64,000 bases of DNA, taken from assembly GCF_002210095.1 (NCBI RefSeq), contig NZ_AQQR01000003.1, forward strand, positions 62,001-126,000. The letters are read 5' to 3'. Source of the stretch: Marinibacterium profundimaris. Lineage in GTDB: Bacteria > Pseudomonadota > Alphaproteobacteria > Rhodobacterales > Rhodobacteraceae. The notes below the pieces were generated by a model, which had not been told where the DNA came from, searched no databases, and saw nothing but the letters and a program-made list of their open reading frames with translations. A program made the translations under genes and the position numbers. Position 1 is the stretch's first letter. Every line of letters begins with the position of its first letter. This document shows, piece by piece, positions 9,311-19,161 of this stretch.

Positions 9311-10483
9311 ATGCACAGCCGTACCAGATCCACCTTCGCCCCGCCGGTCATGGCCGCCTCGCGCTGGCTCGATGGCGTGACCTTCCCGCCCGAGCGGCCG
9401 CTGATCAATGTCTGCCAGGCCGCCCCGGTCGATCCGCCGCCGGAACCGCTGCGCCAGGCCATGGCCGAGGCCGCGCTGCACAACGATGCCGCGCATCTTT
9501 ACGGGCCGGACCTTGGCCTGTCCGAGCTGCGGGCCGAACTGGCCGCGCGGTGGCAGAGCGCCTATGGCGGAGAGATCGGCGCGCGCCAGGTGGCGATCAC
9601 CTCCGGGTGCAACCAGGCCTTCGCCGCCTCGATCATGGCGCTGACCAACGAGGGGGACGAGGTGATCCTGCCGTCGCCGTGGTACTTCAATCACCGCATG
9701 TGGCTGGACATGTGCGGCCTGGGCACGGTGGTGCTGCCGACGGGGGCCGACATGCTGCCGGATCCGGATCAGGCGGCGGCGCTGATCACGCCGCGCACGA
9801 AGGCCATCGCTATCGTCAGCCCCAACAATCCCGCCGGCGTCGAATACCCCGCGCCGCTCTTGCGCGCGCTGTTCGATCTGTGCCGGGAGCGCGGCATCAA
9901 GCTGATCCTCGACGAGACCTATCGCGACTTCCATGCCGCGCCGGATGCGCCGCATGACCTCTTTGCCGATCCCGACTGGTCCGACACGCTGATCCAGCTT
10001 TATTCCTTTTCCAAGGCCTATCGCCTGACCGGCCACCGTGTCGGGGCCGTGACGGCCGCCGAAAGCCACCTGGCCGAGATCGAGAAATTCATCGACAGCG
10101 TCACCATCTGCCCCAGCCAGATCGGCCAGATCGCGGCACTGTGGGGGCTGCGTAACCTCGACCAGTGGCTGGCGGGCGAGCGCGCCGAGATCCTCGACCG
10201 TCGCGCCGCCATCACCGACGGGCTGCCGCAGATCGCCGCCAAGGGCTGGGAGTTGCTGGGGCTGGGCGCCTATTTCGCCTATTTCCGGCACCCGTTCGAC
10301 ATGCCCTCGGATCAGCTGGCGCCCTGGCTGGTGCGCGAGCATGGCGTGCTGCTGCTGCCCTCCACCATGTTCCGCGCCGACGACGATCCGCGCGGCGCGC
10401 GCGAGCTGCGGGTGGCCTTTGCCAATCTCGACCGCGCCGGGATCGGGCGCCTTTACGACCGGCTGGCCGGCATCCCGGGCTGA
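9311..10483 (+). CDS. Class I/II aminotransferase (PLP-dependent)
   Basis: A fold-type I PLP enzyme of 390 residues. Visible motifs are the SPNNPAG segment at residues 170-176, the PLP-phenol-binding DETY at 201-204, and the Schiff-base lysine in SFSK at K235. The C-terminal Arg that binds the substrate carboxylate is probably in ARELRVAFAN. The family covers aspartate, aromatic and related aminotransferases; sequence alone does not fix the substrate. ATG 9311 is used here, but an internal ATG at 9350 is also possible. It is followed by a 134-bp gap before ppiD and seems to be a single-gene unit. Confidence 0.88.
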   Translation: MHSRTRSTFAPPVMAASRWLDGVTFPPERPLINVCQAAPVDPPPEPLRQAMAEAALHNDAAHLYGPDLGLSELRAELAARWQSAYGGEIGARQVAITSGCNQAFAASIMALTNEGDEVILPSPWYFNHRMWLDMCGLGTVVLPTGADMLPDPDQAAALITPRTKAIAIVSPNNPAGVEYPAPLLRALFDLCRERGIKLILDETYRDFHAAPDAPHDLFADPDWSDTLIQLYSFSKAYRLTGHRVGAVTAAESHLAEIEKFIDSVTICPSQIGQIAALWGLRNLDQWLAGERAEILDRRAAITDGLPQIAAKGWELLGLGAYFAYFRHPFDMPSDQLAPWLVREHGVLLLPSTMFRADDDPRGARELRVAFANLDRAGIGRLYDRLAGIPG

Positions 10484-10617
10484 GCCGGGCGCGCGGCCTC
10501 ACGATCTGATCAGGGCGGCAGCCGCTGCGACGCCTTGTCCCCGCCGCCTGCCCCGCGTATGGAATGGCGCGCGAAAACAAAGTGACACCCACAACACGAT
10601 CACCGGGGAGAGGCGAC

Positions 10618-12462
10618 ATGGCAAAGGGCAACAAGGTTGGCAAGATGGCCGTCTGGGTCCTGATGGCGATGCTCATCGTGGGCCTGGCCGGCTTCGGCGC
10701 GACCAACCTGACCGGCACCATCCGCACCATCGGCAAGGTCGGAAGCGAGCAGATCACCACGGACGAATTCGCCCGCGAGATGCAGCAGGAGATGCGCGCC
10801 GCCCAGGCCCAGATCGGCCAGCCGGTCACGATGGAGCTGGCACGCTCCATCGGGCTGGACCAGCAGGCGGTGTCCCGGCTGGTGATGATTGCCGCGCTGG
10901 ACGGAGAGGCAAAGGACATGGGCCTGTCGATCGGCGACGAGACCCTCAGCGAAGAGATCCGCCGCGTGCCGGCCTTCCAGGGACCGGGCGGCACCTTTGA
11001 CCGCGACAGCTATCGCCTGGCGCTCGACGGGATCGGCATGACCGAGAGCGAGTTCGAATCCGACCTGCGCGACGAGGCCGGCCGCACCCTGCTGCAGGAC
11101 GCCATCGTCTCGGGCGTCGAGATGCCGTCCGAGATGACCGACGCGATCGTCGAGTTCATCGGCGCGCGCCGCAGCTTCACCTGGGCCCCGCTGACCGAGG
11201 CCGACCTGGCCGAGCCGCTGCCCGAACCGACCGAGGAAGAGCTGAGGGCCTTTTACGACGACAACCCCGACATGTTCCGCCTGCCCGAAAGCAAGTCGAT
11301 CACCTATGCGCTGCTGTCGCCCGAGATGATCCTAGACAGTGTCGAGGTCGACGAGGCCGCGCTGCGCAACCTTTATCAAGAGCGGATCGAGGAATACGAC
11401 GTGCCCGAGCGGCGCCTGGTCGACCGGCTGGTCTTTCAGACCGAGGCCGCCGCGCAGGAAGCGGCCGCGCAGCTTGAAGTCGGCGGCACCACCTTCGAAC
11501 AGCTGGTCTCGGACCGTAGCCTGTCGCTTCTGGACGTGGACCTGGGCGACCTGACCCGCAATGAGCTGGGCGAGGCCGGCGACGCGGTCTTCGACGCCGA
11601 CTTCGGTGCCGTGGTCGGCCCCCTGCCCTCGCCCCTCGGCCCCGCGCTGTTCCGGGTGAACGGTGTCGTCGCGGCCCGCCAGACCGCCTTTGAAGAGGCC
11701 GAGCCCGAGCTGCGCGACGAGCTGGCCAGCGACCGCGCCCGCCGTGTGATCGAGGCGCAGTCCGAGGATATCAACGACCTGCTCGCCGGTGGCGCGCGGC
11801 TCGAGGACCTGTCGGCGGAGACCGAGATGGAGCTGGGCCAGATCGACTGGTCCGAGGGGCTGGAATCCGGCGTCGCCGCCTACCCCGATTTCCGCGAGGC
11901 CGCCGCCGCGCTGACCGAGGATGATTTCCCCGAGGTGAAATTCCTCGACGACGGGTCCATCATCGCCATGCGCCTGGACGAGACCCTGCCCGAGCGCCCG
12001 CGCCCCTTCGAGGACGCGCTGGCCGCGGTGGACGACGCCTGGACCCGGGCCGAGATCGAGGCGCGCCTGACCGAGCAGGCCGACGGGATCCTGGCCGGGC
12101 TGCAGGACGGCGCCACCTTCGAGGACGCGGGTCTGGCCGCCACCAGCGAGGCGGCACTGACCCGGTCCGATTTCATCCCCGGTGCGCCCTTCTCGATGAT
12201 GGCCGAGGTGTTCGAGATGGACGAGGAAGGCGAGGTGCGGGTGGTCAGCGGCGAGGCCGGCGTGGTCATCGTGCGGCTCGACGCGATGCTGGAACCGGCG
12301 CAGGACGGGCAGACCGCCCAGATCCGCGAGGCCCTGACCGGCCAGCTCGACCAGCAGCTGTCGAACGCGCTGTTCCAGGCCTTCACCTACGACACCCAGG
12401 TCCGGGCCAACCCGCAGATCGACCAGAACGCCGTGAACGCGGTTCTCAACAGCTTTCAGTAG
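10618..12462 (+). CDS. SurA/PpiD-type periplasmic peptidyl-prolyl isomerase
   Basis: A 614-residue inner-membrane-anchored periplasmic folding factor. It has a short cytoplasmic N-terminus, one membrane segment (about residues 9-30), an SurA-N-like region (residues 35-175), and a parvulin-like region around 250-400 that is weakly conserved. The rest is acidic helical repeat. Proteins of this type assist outer-membrane and secreted proteins leaving the Sec translocon. GGGGAGAGG lies just before the ATG at 10618. trpE starts 11 bp after the stop, so ppiD and trpE are probably co-transcribed, an arrangement that couples an unrelated chaperone to tryptophan synthesis. Confidence 0.88.
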   Translation: MAKGNKVGKMAVWVLMAMLIVGLAGFGATNLTGTIRTIGKVGSEQITTDEFAREMQQEMRAAQAQIGQPVTMELARSIGLDQQAVSRLVMIAALDGEAKDMGLSIGDETLSEEIRRVPAFQGPGGTFDRDSYRLALDGIGMTESEFESDLRDEAGRTLLQDAIVSGVEMPSEMTDAIVEFIGARRSFTWAPLTEADLAEPLPEPTEEELRAFYDDNPDMFRLPESKSITYALLSPEMILDSVEVDEAALRNLYQERIEEYDVPERRLVDRLVFQTEAAAQEAAAQLEVGGTTFEQLVSDRSLSLLDVDLGDLTRNELGEAGDAVFDADFGAVVGPLPSPLGPALFRVNGVVAARQTAFEEAEPELRDELASDRARRVIEAQSEDINDLLAGGARLEDLSAETEMELGQIDWSEGLESGVAAYPDFREAAAALTEDDFPEVKFLDDGSIIAMRLDETLPERPRPFEDALAAVDDAWTRAEIEARLTEQADGILAGLQDGATFEDAGLAATSEAALTRSDFIPGAPFSMMAEVFEMDEEGEVRVVSGEAGVVIVRLDAMLEPAQDGQTAQIREALTGQLDQQLSNALFQAFTYDTQVRANPQIDQNAVNAVLNSFQ

Positions 12463-12473
12463 GGCCCGCCGAC

Positions 12474-13982
12474 ATGGAACTGACCCCGGATTTCAACAGC
12501 TTCGCCAGGGCCTACGAGGCCGGTGAAAGCCAGGTGGTCTATGCGCGGCTGGCCGCGGATCTCGACACGCCCGTGACGCTGATGCTGAAACTGGCCGGGG
12601 CGGCGGAAAACGCCTTCATGCTGGAATCGGTGACCGGCGGCGAGGTGCGCGGGCGGTATTCGATCGTCGGGCTGAAGCCGGACCTGATCTGGCGCTGCCG
12701 GGGCGAGACGAGCGAGATCAACCGCGCGGCCCGCTACGATCCCGACGGGTTCACGCCGCAGGAGGGCAACCCGCTCGACAACCTGCGCGCGCTGATCGGC
12801 GAGAGCCGGATCGACCTGCCCGATAACCTGCCGCAATCGGCGGCCGGGCTGTTCGGCTACCTGGGCTATGACACGGTGCGGCTGGTGGAGCACCTGCCCG
12901 ACGTGCCGCCCGATCCCATGGGCCTGCCCGACGCGGTGATGCTGCGGCCCTCCGTCGTGGCCGTGCTGGACGGGGTGAAGGGCGAAGTCATCGTGGTGGC
13001 GCCGGCCTGGGTGTCGGACGGGCTGTCGGCCCGGGCGGCCTATGCCCAGGCGGCGGAGCGGGTGATGGACGCGATCCGCGACCTCGACCGCGCCCTGCCC
13101 GGCGACAGCCGCGAGATGGGCGAGGCGGATACCGAGGCCGAGCCGCAATCGAACTTCACGCCCGAAGGCTACAGGGCTGCCGTGGAGACGGCGAAGGAGT
13201 ACATCCGCGCCGGCGACATCTTCCAGGTGGTGCCCTCGCAACGCTGGTCCCAGCCGTTCCGGCTGCCGCCCTTCGCGCTCTATCGCTCGCTTCGGCGGAC
13301 GAACCCGTCGCCCTTCATGTTCTATTTCAACTTCGGCGGTTTCCAGGTGATCGGCGCCAGCCCCGAGATCCTGGTGCGGGTCTTCGGCCGCGAGGTCACG
13401 ATCCGACCGATCGCCGGGACCCGTCCGCGCGGCGCGACGCCGGACCAGGATCGCGCACTGGAGGCGGATCTGCTGGCCGACAGGAAAGAGCTGGCCGAGC
13501 ACCTCATGCTGCTGGACCTGGGCCGCAACGACGTGGGCCGCGTGGCGAAGATCGGCACAGTGAAACCCACCGAGAAGTTCATCATCGAACGCTATTCCCA
13601 CGTGATGCATATCGTGTCGAACGTGGTTGGAGAGCTGGACGCGGACAAGGACGCTGTGGATGCCTTCTTTGCCGGGATGCCCGCGGGCACGGTGAGCGGC
13701 GCGCCGAAGGTCCGCGCGATGGAGATCATCGACGAGCTGGAGCCCGAGAAACGCGGCGTCTACGGCGGCGGCGTGGGCTATTTCAGCGCCGGCGGCGACA
13801 TGGACATGTGCATCGCGCTGCGGACAGCCGTGCTGAAGGACGAGACGCTGTACATCCAGGCCGGCGGCGGCATCGTCTATGACAGCGACCCGCAGGCGGA
13901 ATTCGAAGAGACTGTGCACAAGTCCAACGCGATCCGCCGGGCGGCGGCGGATGCGGCGCGGTTCGATCGCGGCAACCGCTGA
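12474..13982 (+). CDS. trpE: Anthranilate synthase component I
   Basis: Makes anthranilate from chorismate, the first committed step of tryptophan synthesis, with TrpG supplying ammonia. At 502 residues it is a standard TrpE. It has the chorismate-binding core IRPIAGTRPRGAT, the FMFYFNFGGFQVIGASPE segment, GAPKVRAMEII, and a C-terminal GGVGYFSAGGDMD region. The N-terminal regulatory half is present, so feedback inhibition by tryptophan is expected. It follows ppiD by 11 bp and lies about 3.6 kb before trpG rather than beside it. I see no Trp-rich leader peptide. Confidence 0.96.
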   Translation: MELTPDFNSFARAYEAGESQVVYARLAADLDTPVTLMLKLAGAAENAFMLESVTGGEVRGRYSIVGLKPDLIWRCRGETSEINRAARYDPDGFTPQEGNPLDNLRALIGESRIDLPDNLPQSAAGLFGYLGYDTVRLVEHLPDVPPDPMGLPDAVMLRPSVVAVLDGVKGEVIVVAPAWVSDGLSARAAYAQAAERVMDAIRDLDRALPGDSREMGEADTEAEPQSNFTPEGYRAAVETAKEYIRAGDIFQVVPSQRWSQPFRLPPFALYRSLRRTNPSPFMFYFNFGGFQVIGASPEILVRVFGREVTIRPIAGTRPRGATPDQDRALEADLLADRKELAEHLMLLDLGRNDVGRVAKIGTVKPTEKFIIERYSHVMHIVSNVVGELDADKDAVDAFFAGMPAGTVSGAPKVRAMEIIDELEPEKRGVYGGGVGYFSAGGDMDMCIALRTAVLKDETLYIQAGGGIVYDSDPQAEFEETVHKSNAIRRAAADAARFDRGNR

Positions 13983-14042
13983 GACGCGGGCAGCTCGCCC
14001 GTCCGGTGCCGGACGGTCTCGCGGTACACCAGTGGTCCGCGC

Positions 14043-14528
14043 TCAGCCTGTCACCGGGCGGCGCATGGTGATCGAGGTCGGCCGGTCATAGCCCGGATGG
14101 GCCGTGCGCCCGGTCTCGACAAAGCCCAGCCGTGCGAAGGTTTCGTGGTTCTCGGTCAGCTCGACCCGCGTCTGCAGTTCAAGCGCCGGCAGCCCCCTCT
14201 CCCGCGCACTCTGGACGGCCCGCGCGATCAGCACTCGCGCGTATCCGCGCCCGCGCGCGGCCCGGTCGACCGCCAGCTTCCCCAGGTAGAGCGCGCCGGG
14301 TGTCTCCGACAGGATCACGCAGGCCAGCACCGGGGTGCCGATGGCCCAGATCTCTCCCTCTGCGGCGGCGCGCGACAGGTTGTCAGTCGTCATCCGCAGC
14401 ATAGAGGACGGCGGGTCGATCCGGCGGTCCATGTCGGCAAAGCTCTCGCGGATCAGCGCCAGCAACTCCGGCAGTGCCATGTCGTGGGGGCCGATCCGGC
14501 GCGGTGTCTCGTCTGTCTTGCCTGTCAT
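14043..14528 (-). CDS. GNAT family N-acetyltransferase
   Basis: A 161-residue GNAT acetyltransferase. The acetyl-CoA-binding motif A is visible as LYLGKLAVDRAARGRGYARVL around residues 80-100 (the R/Q-x-x-G-x-G/A site is RGRGYA). It is followed by the typical motif B region (LQTRVELTENHETFARLGF). The substrate is not evident. ATG 14528 is the simplest start; another ATG 18 nt upstream (14546) has a slightly better AGAGG. It is convergent with trpE: only about 60 bp separate their 3' ends. Confidence 0.85.
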   Translation of the reverse strand: MTGKTDETPRRIGPHDMALPELLALIRESFADMDRRIDPPSSMLRMTTDNLSRAAAEGEIWAIGTPVLACVILSETPGALYLGKLAVDRAARGRGYARVLIARAVQSARERGLPALELQTRVELTENHETFARLGFVETGRTAHPGYDRPTSITMRRPVTG

Positions 14529-14573
14529 GTTCCGCCGATCACCCATCCTGCCTCTGCCCTGCAGGAGCCGCCC

Positions 14574-14810
14574 ATGCGACCGCCCTGCATCTGGCGCCAT
14601 GCGTCGCAGGAATACCGCGCCACGCACGAGAATGTGAAGGCATCGACGGCCCTGGTACGGGACAACATGGTTAATCCTGCCGTGGACGGCGGGTTTCGGG
14701 TCATCCGCGGGCGGCTCTCGACTCAGCTGTGGCGGTATTTCGCAGTGCTGTTGACGTCTGTTGTGCGCGCGATCTTCGTGGCCGGATGGCAGGTGGCGGA
14801 CACGCATTAA
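14574..14810 (+). CDS. Possible small membrane protein, hypothetical
   Basis: A candidate gene for 78 residues starting MRPPCIWRHASQEYRAT. It has AGGAG 7 nt before its ATG and a hydrophobic C-terminal helix (LWRYFAVLLTSVVRAIFVAGW) that could span a membrane. It starts 46 bp from the divergent acetyltransferase start. I do not recognise the protein. The codon pattern is only weakly gene-like, and it could be a chance frame in high-GC DNA. Confidence 0.3.
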   Translation: MRPPCIWRHASQEYRATHENVKASTALVRDNMVNPAVDGGFRVIRGRLSTQLWRYFAVLLTSVVRAIFVAGWQVADTH

Positions 14811-15104
14811 CCGTGCGGCGATCGCGCCGCGCTTACGGCTGACGGTCGCACCATCCGGCGCCATCCCGAGCTAAGAACAGGGAACGCTTTCAAGGCCACC
14901 GCCCTTACCTTGCGGCTCTGCACGCGCCCCCGGGAACCGGACCGCGTGTGGAGGGGCTGGGTACTGAGGCAGTTGCCTTCTGGCATCTGGAGGGAATCGA
15001 TCCGACCGGACTGGCGCAGCGGATAATCTTAAATGGATCACCCGGGACAATTCACATATCCCGCAGAGGCGTCGATACCCAACGCCCCACCTGTGACCCT
15101 GCGG
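14811..15104. other. Intergenic region before the marR-like gene
   Basis: About 290 bp (575 bp if the small candidate gene to its left is not real). I see no conserved coding signature, tRNA, strong hairpin with a T-run, or recognisable operator here. Its base composition is more even than that of the neighbouring genes. Confidence 0.4.
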
Positions 15105-15563
15105 TCAGATCAGGTGCTCGATCCGCGCGGAGATGCGCGTCACCATCGACCGGAACTCGGCCTGTTCGCACTGGTCCAGCGCGCCCATCATGGCCGAAAT
15201 GTTCAGGATATCCTGGTTTACAATAGAGGCATGCATCGCCCAGCCGGCGTCCGTCAGGATCAGCCGCGTGGCACGGGCATCGGATTCGTCCGGCACCCGC
15301 TCGATCAGGTCGGCGGCTTCCATACGATCGATCACGCCCGTCATCGTGGTTGGTGCGACCTCGAGGAAACGTCCGATCTCTCCCGCGCGGGCGGCCTTGT
15401 GTTCGGCAAGGTAGCTCAGGGTGTGGAAATCATGAGGGCTGTAGCGCGCATTGCGCCCACCGACGGGAAACCGACGTTCGCTGATCATGAAGATGCGGAC
15501 GATCCGCATCAGGTTATGGCGCAGCTCTAGCACCTGGTCGTCATTTAGATTGTAGTCGTTCAT
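15105..15563 (-). CDS. MarR family transcriptional regulator
   Basis: A 152-residue winged-helix regulator. The DNA-binding region runs from about residue 40 to 105: RYSPHDFHTLSYLAEH, then AGEIGRFLEVAPTTMTGVIDRME as the recognition helix, then the wing LIERVPDESDARATRLILT with the conserved D-x-R pattern. MarR proteins bind palindromes as dimers and respond to small molecules such as phenolics. ATG 15563 opens MNDYNLNDDQ. It is monocistronic or follows nothing obvious on its strand; its target is unknown. Confidence 0.87.
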   Translation of the reverse strand: MNDYNLNDDQVLELRHNLMRIVRIFMISERRFPVGGRNARYSPHDFHTLSYLAEHKAARAGEIGRFLEVAPTTMTGVIDRMEAADLIERVPDESDARATRLILTDAGWAMHASIVNQDILNISAMMGALDQCEQAEFRSMVTRISARIEHLI

Positions 15564-15675
15564 TGCGATCTCTAGGGAAAGCCGACCTTTCGCACGGTCG
15601 GCATGATTGGTGTCCTTACAACATACGAGTAAACCCAAGGTTCCCGGTGTTCTCCGAATATACCCAAATTGTAAC

Positions 15676-17358
15676 TCAGCGCACCTTTGTCAGAAGAGTG
15701 GATATGGGCGCAAGGGATACCCGACTTGCACGATCCTGCAGGCCCCACAGTAGAAGAGCTGATACCGTGTCGGGCTGGACCCGTCCAAGCATGACGACCG
15801 AACCCTGCTGACCTGCGCGAAAAGCCGCCTGATCCAGGAAACGGCGCATCACCACCGGAGATTGCCCGGCACCGTCGAAGTCCCGGAACACGATGGCCGT
15901 GGGCACGCCCTCGCGCTCGGCCAGTTTTGGTACGGTGTTCAGACCGTTGTCCTGGGTGATCAGCCCGTGGCCCGTCTGCGAGACGATCTCGGTCACCTGG
16001 TCCGACAGCGGGCGGTTGCCCTGGATGCCGGTGCCGGTGCCTTCCAGAATGGCCACGGTTTCGTCCAGCGTGCCGAGCGCTGCGGCCATCGCGACCTCGG
16101 CATCCGCCGGCTGGGCGGCGGCGGGCAGGTCGATAAGGGCCACGACCTCGAAACCGGCGGCACGATGGGCGCGCATCTTCTCGGCCGCGCCCGGCTCTGT
16201 CGGGTCCACGGCGAATGTCAGGGGATAGGGGAAATCGGCCAGCGCCTCGGCCCCGATGCTGTCGGGCCCGTCGATCAGGACGATGGACATCAAAGGCACG
16301 CCCTCGGGGGCCTCGAAGGGCTGGGCGTGGGCCTTGATCGGCGGCAGTCCGGCCGTGTCGGGGTCGACAGGCGCCGGGGTGTCGGGCGCGGCGCCGTTGT
16401 CCTCGCCGATTGTGGGCAGGCGCGAGGGCGCATCGGGTGCGACCCGGGGTGCCGTGTCTTCCAGCGCGGGGGCGGAGCGGTCGTCCGTGTCGCTTGCGCC
16501 CCCGATCTGGGGCAGCCCGGCCATGCGGGGCGCGTCCTCCTCGGGCGGCGGCGGTGCATCGACCGTCGCGGGGGCCGAGCCCTGCTCCGGAGCGCCAAGG
16601 GCATCGCTGTCGGGTTCGGCCGGTGCGCTGTCGGGCTGGCTTTCGATCTCCGGGGCCTCACCGGCGGTTGGCGGGGTGCCGAAGGCGGTCTCCTCGGTGA
16701 CATCGGGCGCGTCGGGCTGCGCCGGCTCGATGGAAATCGACAGGCCCACCTCGGTATCCGGCTGCGCCGGTGCCGTGGTCCGGGCCGAAGACGCGCGGGG
16801 CGCCTCGCCCTCGCGCGCGGCGACACCGGCCTCGGGGCTGTCGGCGGCCGGCGCCGGGGGCGCCTGGACCGATGTGCCCCCGGCGTCCAGCTGCGGCAGG
16901 GCCGCGGGTTCGGTCGAGACGGTCAGGTCGACTTCCTGCCCCGGCTCGGAGGGCGCGGCGGCCTGGGGCGCGGGCACAACCGGTGCCTCGCCGGGATCGA
17001 CATCGACCGCGGGCGCCTCGGGCACCGCCGCCGGATCCCCCAGCGCATCGCTCTGGCCGCCAACCTGCGGAACCGCGGCGGGCTCGGTATCGGCGCGGTC
17101 GAGCGAGGCCAGCGTGTCGGGCGCGCTTTCGGTGCCGGCCGGGGCCGTGGGCGGCACCTCCACCAGGTCGGCATCGCGGCCGTCGCCCCGGATGCCCGAG
17201 CCCGTCTCGGCCGGGCCGGGCCGCGTCCCCCCGTCTGCCGGCGCCCGCGTCTCCGCCTCGGGCGGCTGCGGCAAGGGGGCCGCCAGCGACAGCACCGCCA
17301 GACCCACGCCGCAGACCACACCGCCCCAGATCATCCCACTCAAATACCCGCGTGCCAC
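15676..17358 (-). CDS. Divergent polysaccharide deacetylase family protein with long Pro/Ala linker
   Basis: An envelope protein of about 560 residues. It has an N-terminal membrane anchor (YLSGMIWGGVVCGVGLAVLSLAA), then a roughly 300-residue low-complexity periplasmic stretch rich in Pro, Ala, Glu and Asp. The C-terminal domain of about 210 residues resembles the YibQ / divergent polysaccharide deacetylase family: VPLMSIVLIDG, YPLTFAVDPTEPGAAEKM, GFEVVALIDLP. The His residues expected in the family's HLPME and NNHMGS segments are absent, so catalysis is doubtful. A GTG at 17358 with a G-rich Shine-Dalgarno is the likely start, because it directly begins the anchor; the frame is open to 17583. 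Confidence 0.75.
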   Translation of the reverse strand: MARGYLSGMIWGGVVCGVGLAVLSLAAPLPQPPEAETRAPADGGTRPGPAETGSGIRGDGRDADLVEVPPTAPAGTESAPDTLASLDRADTEPAAVPQVGGQSDALGDPAAVPEAPAVDVDPGEAPVVPAPQAAAPSEPGQEVDLTVSTEPAALPQLDAGGTSVQAPPAPAADSPEAGVAAREGEAPRASSARTTAPAQPDTEVGLSISIEPAQPDAPDVTEETAFGTPPTAGEAPEIESQPDSAPAEPDSDALGAPEQGSAPATVDAPPPPEEDAPRMAGLPQIGGASDTDDRSAPALEDTAPRVAPDAPSRLPTIGEDNGAAPDTPAPVDPDTAGLPPIKAHAQPFEAPEGVPLMSIVLIDGPDSIGAEALADFPYPLTFAVDPTEPGAAEKMRAHRAAGFEVVALIDLPAAAQPADAEVAMAAALGTLDETVAILEGTGTGIQGNRPLSDQVTEIVSQTGHGLITQDNGLNTVPKLAEREGVPTAIVFRDFDGAGQSPVVMRRFLDQAAFRAGQQGSVVMLGRVQPDTVSALLLWGLQDRASRVSLAPISTLLTKVR

Positions 17359-17563
17359 CGATTGCGCCCCCGCCTTGCCTTGCCAATGAAGCCTCTGATC
17401 CTGCCGGTGCCGTCCCTGCGGCGCTGTCCGGTCCCGGGGCCTCCGGTCCCCACGGCGTCCGGCCGCGCCCTTGACGCCGACCTTCAACCCTGACCATCTA
17501 TGCCAAAACCACAATATCGCGAGCGGGGGTCCCGTCTCCAGCCCCCGCGTGAGGGATTGCGCC

Positions 17564-18145
17564 ATGCTGCTGCTGATCGACAACTATGACAGTTTCACCT
17601 ACAACCTCGTCCACTACCTGGGCGAGCTGGGCGCCGATATCGTCGTCAAGCGCAACGATGCCCTCGACGTGCAGGCCGCCATGGCGATGAACCCCGCCGG
17701 CATCCTGCTGTCGCCCGGCCCCTGCACCCCGAACGAGGCCGGCATCTGCCTGGCGCTGACCGAGGCCGCGGCCGAGACGGGCACGCCGCTGATGGGCGTC
17801 TGCCTTGGCCACCAGACCATCGGCCAGGTCTTCGGCGGCAAGGTGGTGCGCTGCCACGAGATCGTCCATGGCAAGATGGGACAGATCCGGCACGGCGGAC
17901 AGGGCGTCTTTGCCGGGCTGCCTTCTCCGTTCGAGGCGACGCGCTACCATTCGCTGGTGGTCGAACGCGACAGCCTGCCCGACACGCTGGAGGTCACCGC
18001 CGAGCTTGAGGATGGAACGATCATGGGTCTGCAACACAAGAGCCTGCCGATCCACGGGGTGCAGTTCCACCCCGAAAGCATCACCTCCGAGCACGGGCAC
18101 CAGCTGCTTGGCAATTTCCTGAAAGAGCTGAAGGTCCCGGCATGA
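17564..18145 (+). CDS. trpG: Anthranilate synthase component II (glutamine amidotransferase)
   Basis: Supplies ammonia from glutamine to TrpE. The 193-residue class I amidotransferase has [17 protein letters not shown] at the N-terminus, the oxyanion/PGP motif [11 protein letters not shown], the nucleophile in GVCLGHQTI, and the His-Glu pair in [12 protein letters not shown] 17564 starts exactly at the conserved [10 protein letters not shown]. Its stop overlaps the trpD start by 4 bp, so translation is coupled. It opens the trpG-trpD-udg-trpC-moaC-moeA run. Confidence 0.96.
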   Translation: MLLLIDNYDSFTYNLVHYLGELGADIVVKRNDALDVQAAMAMNPAGILLSPGPCTPNEAGICLALTEAAAETGTPLMGVCLGHQTIGQVFGGKVVRCHEIVHGKMGQIRHGGQGVFAGLPSPFEATRYHSLVVERDSLPDTLEVTAELEDGTIMGLQHKSLPIHGVQFHPESITSEHGHQLLGNFLKELKVPA

Positions 18146-19161
18146 GCGACGCGATGAAACCGCTGATCGGGGCCGCGGCGGACCGACCGCTGACCCGGGA
18201 CGAGGCCGAAGCCGCGTTTCGCCAGCTCTTCGAGGGCGAGGCGACGCCCAGCCAGATCGGCGGGCTGCTGATGGCGCTGCGCACGCGCGGCGAGACGGTC
18301 GAGGAATATGCCGCCGCCGCCAAGGTGATGCGGTCGAAATGCAATCCCGTGAAGGCGCCCGAGGGCGCGATGGACATCGTCGGCACCGGCGGCGACGGCA
18401 AGGGCACGCTGAACATCTCGACCGCCACGGCCTTTGTCGTGGCCGGCGCGGGCGTGACCGTGGCCAAGCACGGCAACCGCAATCTAAGTTCGAAATCCGG
18501 GGCGGCCGATGCGCTGACCGAGATGGGCATCAACGTGATGGTCGGCCCGAAAGTGGTTGAAAAGGCGCTGGAAGAGGCCGGCATCGGCTTCATGATGGCG
18601 CCGCTGCATCATCCGGCCATCGCCCATGTCATGCCCACCCGGCAAGAGCTGGGCACGCGCACGATCTTCAACATCCTCGGGCCCCTGACCAACCCTGCCG
18701 GAGTCAAGCGCCAGCTCACCGGCGCCTTCTCGCGAGAGCTGATCCGCCCGATGGCCGAGACGCTGCTACAGCTGGGGTCCGAAAAGGCCTGGCTCGTGCA
18801 TGGCTCGGACGGGACAGACGAGCTGACGATCACCGGCGTCTCCTGGGTCTCGGCTCTGGAGAACGGCACCGTCACCGACCGCGAGCTGCATCCCGAGGAG
18901 GCCGGCCTGCCCGTGCATCCGTTCGAGGCGATCGTCGGCGGCACCCCGGCCGAGAACGCCGCCGCGCTCAAGGCGCTGCTGGCCGGCGCGCCGTCGGCCT
19001 ATCGCGACGCGGTGCTGCTGAATGCGGCCGCCGCCCTGGTGGTGGCCGATGCCGCCGCCGACCTGAAGGAAGGCGCCGCCATGGCCGCCCGCTCCATCGA
19101 CAGCGGCGCTGCGCGCGGCAAGATCGCCGCCCTTGCCAGGCTCACGCAGGAGGCCGCCTGA
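18142..19161 (+). CDS. trpD: Anthranilate phosphoribosyltransferase
   Basis: Joins anthranilate to PRPP in tryptophan synthesis. The product has 339 residues with the family's [18 protein letters not shown] (PRPP binding) near residue 78, [22 protein letters not shown] near 110, and [21 protein letters not shown] near 155. It overlaps trpG by ATGA, and its TGA overlaps the next start by one base. This packing shows one polycistronic message. Confidence 0.96.
   Translation: MSDAMKPLIGAAADRPLTRDEAEAAFRQLFEGEATPSQIGGLLMALRTRGETVEEYAAAAKVMRSKCNPVKAPEGAMDIVGTGGDGKGTLNISTATAFVVAGAGVTVAKHGNRNLSSKSGAADALTEMGINVMVGPKVVEKALEEAGIGFMMAPLHHPAIAHVMPTRQELGTRTIFNILGPLTNPAGVKRQLTGAFSRELIRPMAETLLQLGSEKAWLVHGSDGTDELTITGVSWVSALENGTVTDRELHPEEAGLPVHPFEAIVGGTPAENAAALKALLAGAPSAYRDAVLLNAAAALVVADAAADLKEGAAMAARSIDSGAARGKIAALARLTQEAA

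Noticed and set aside
12463-12473. Trp leader peptide or attenuator before trpE or trpG
   Set aside because: trpE follows ppiD by 11 bp and no Trp-codon run or attenuator hairpin is seen before trpG.
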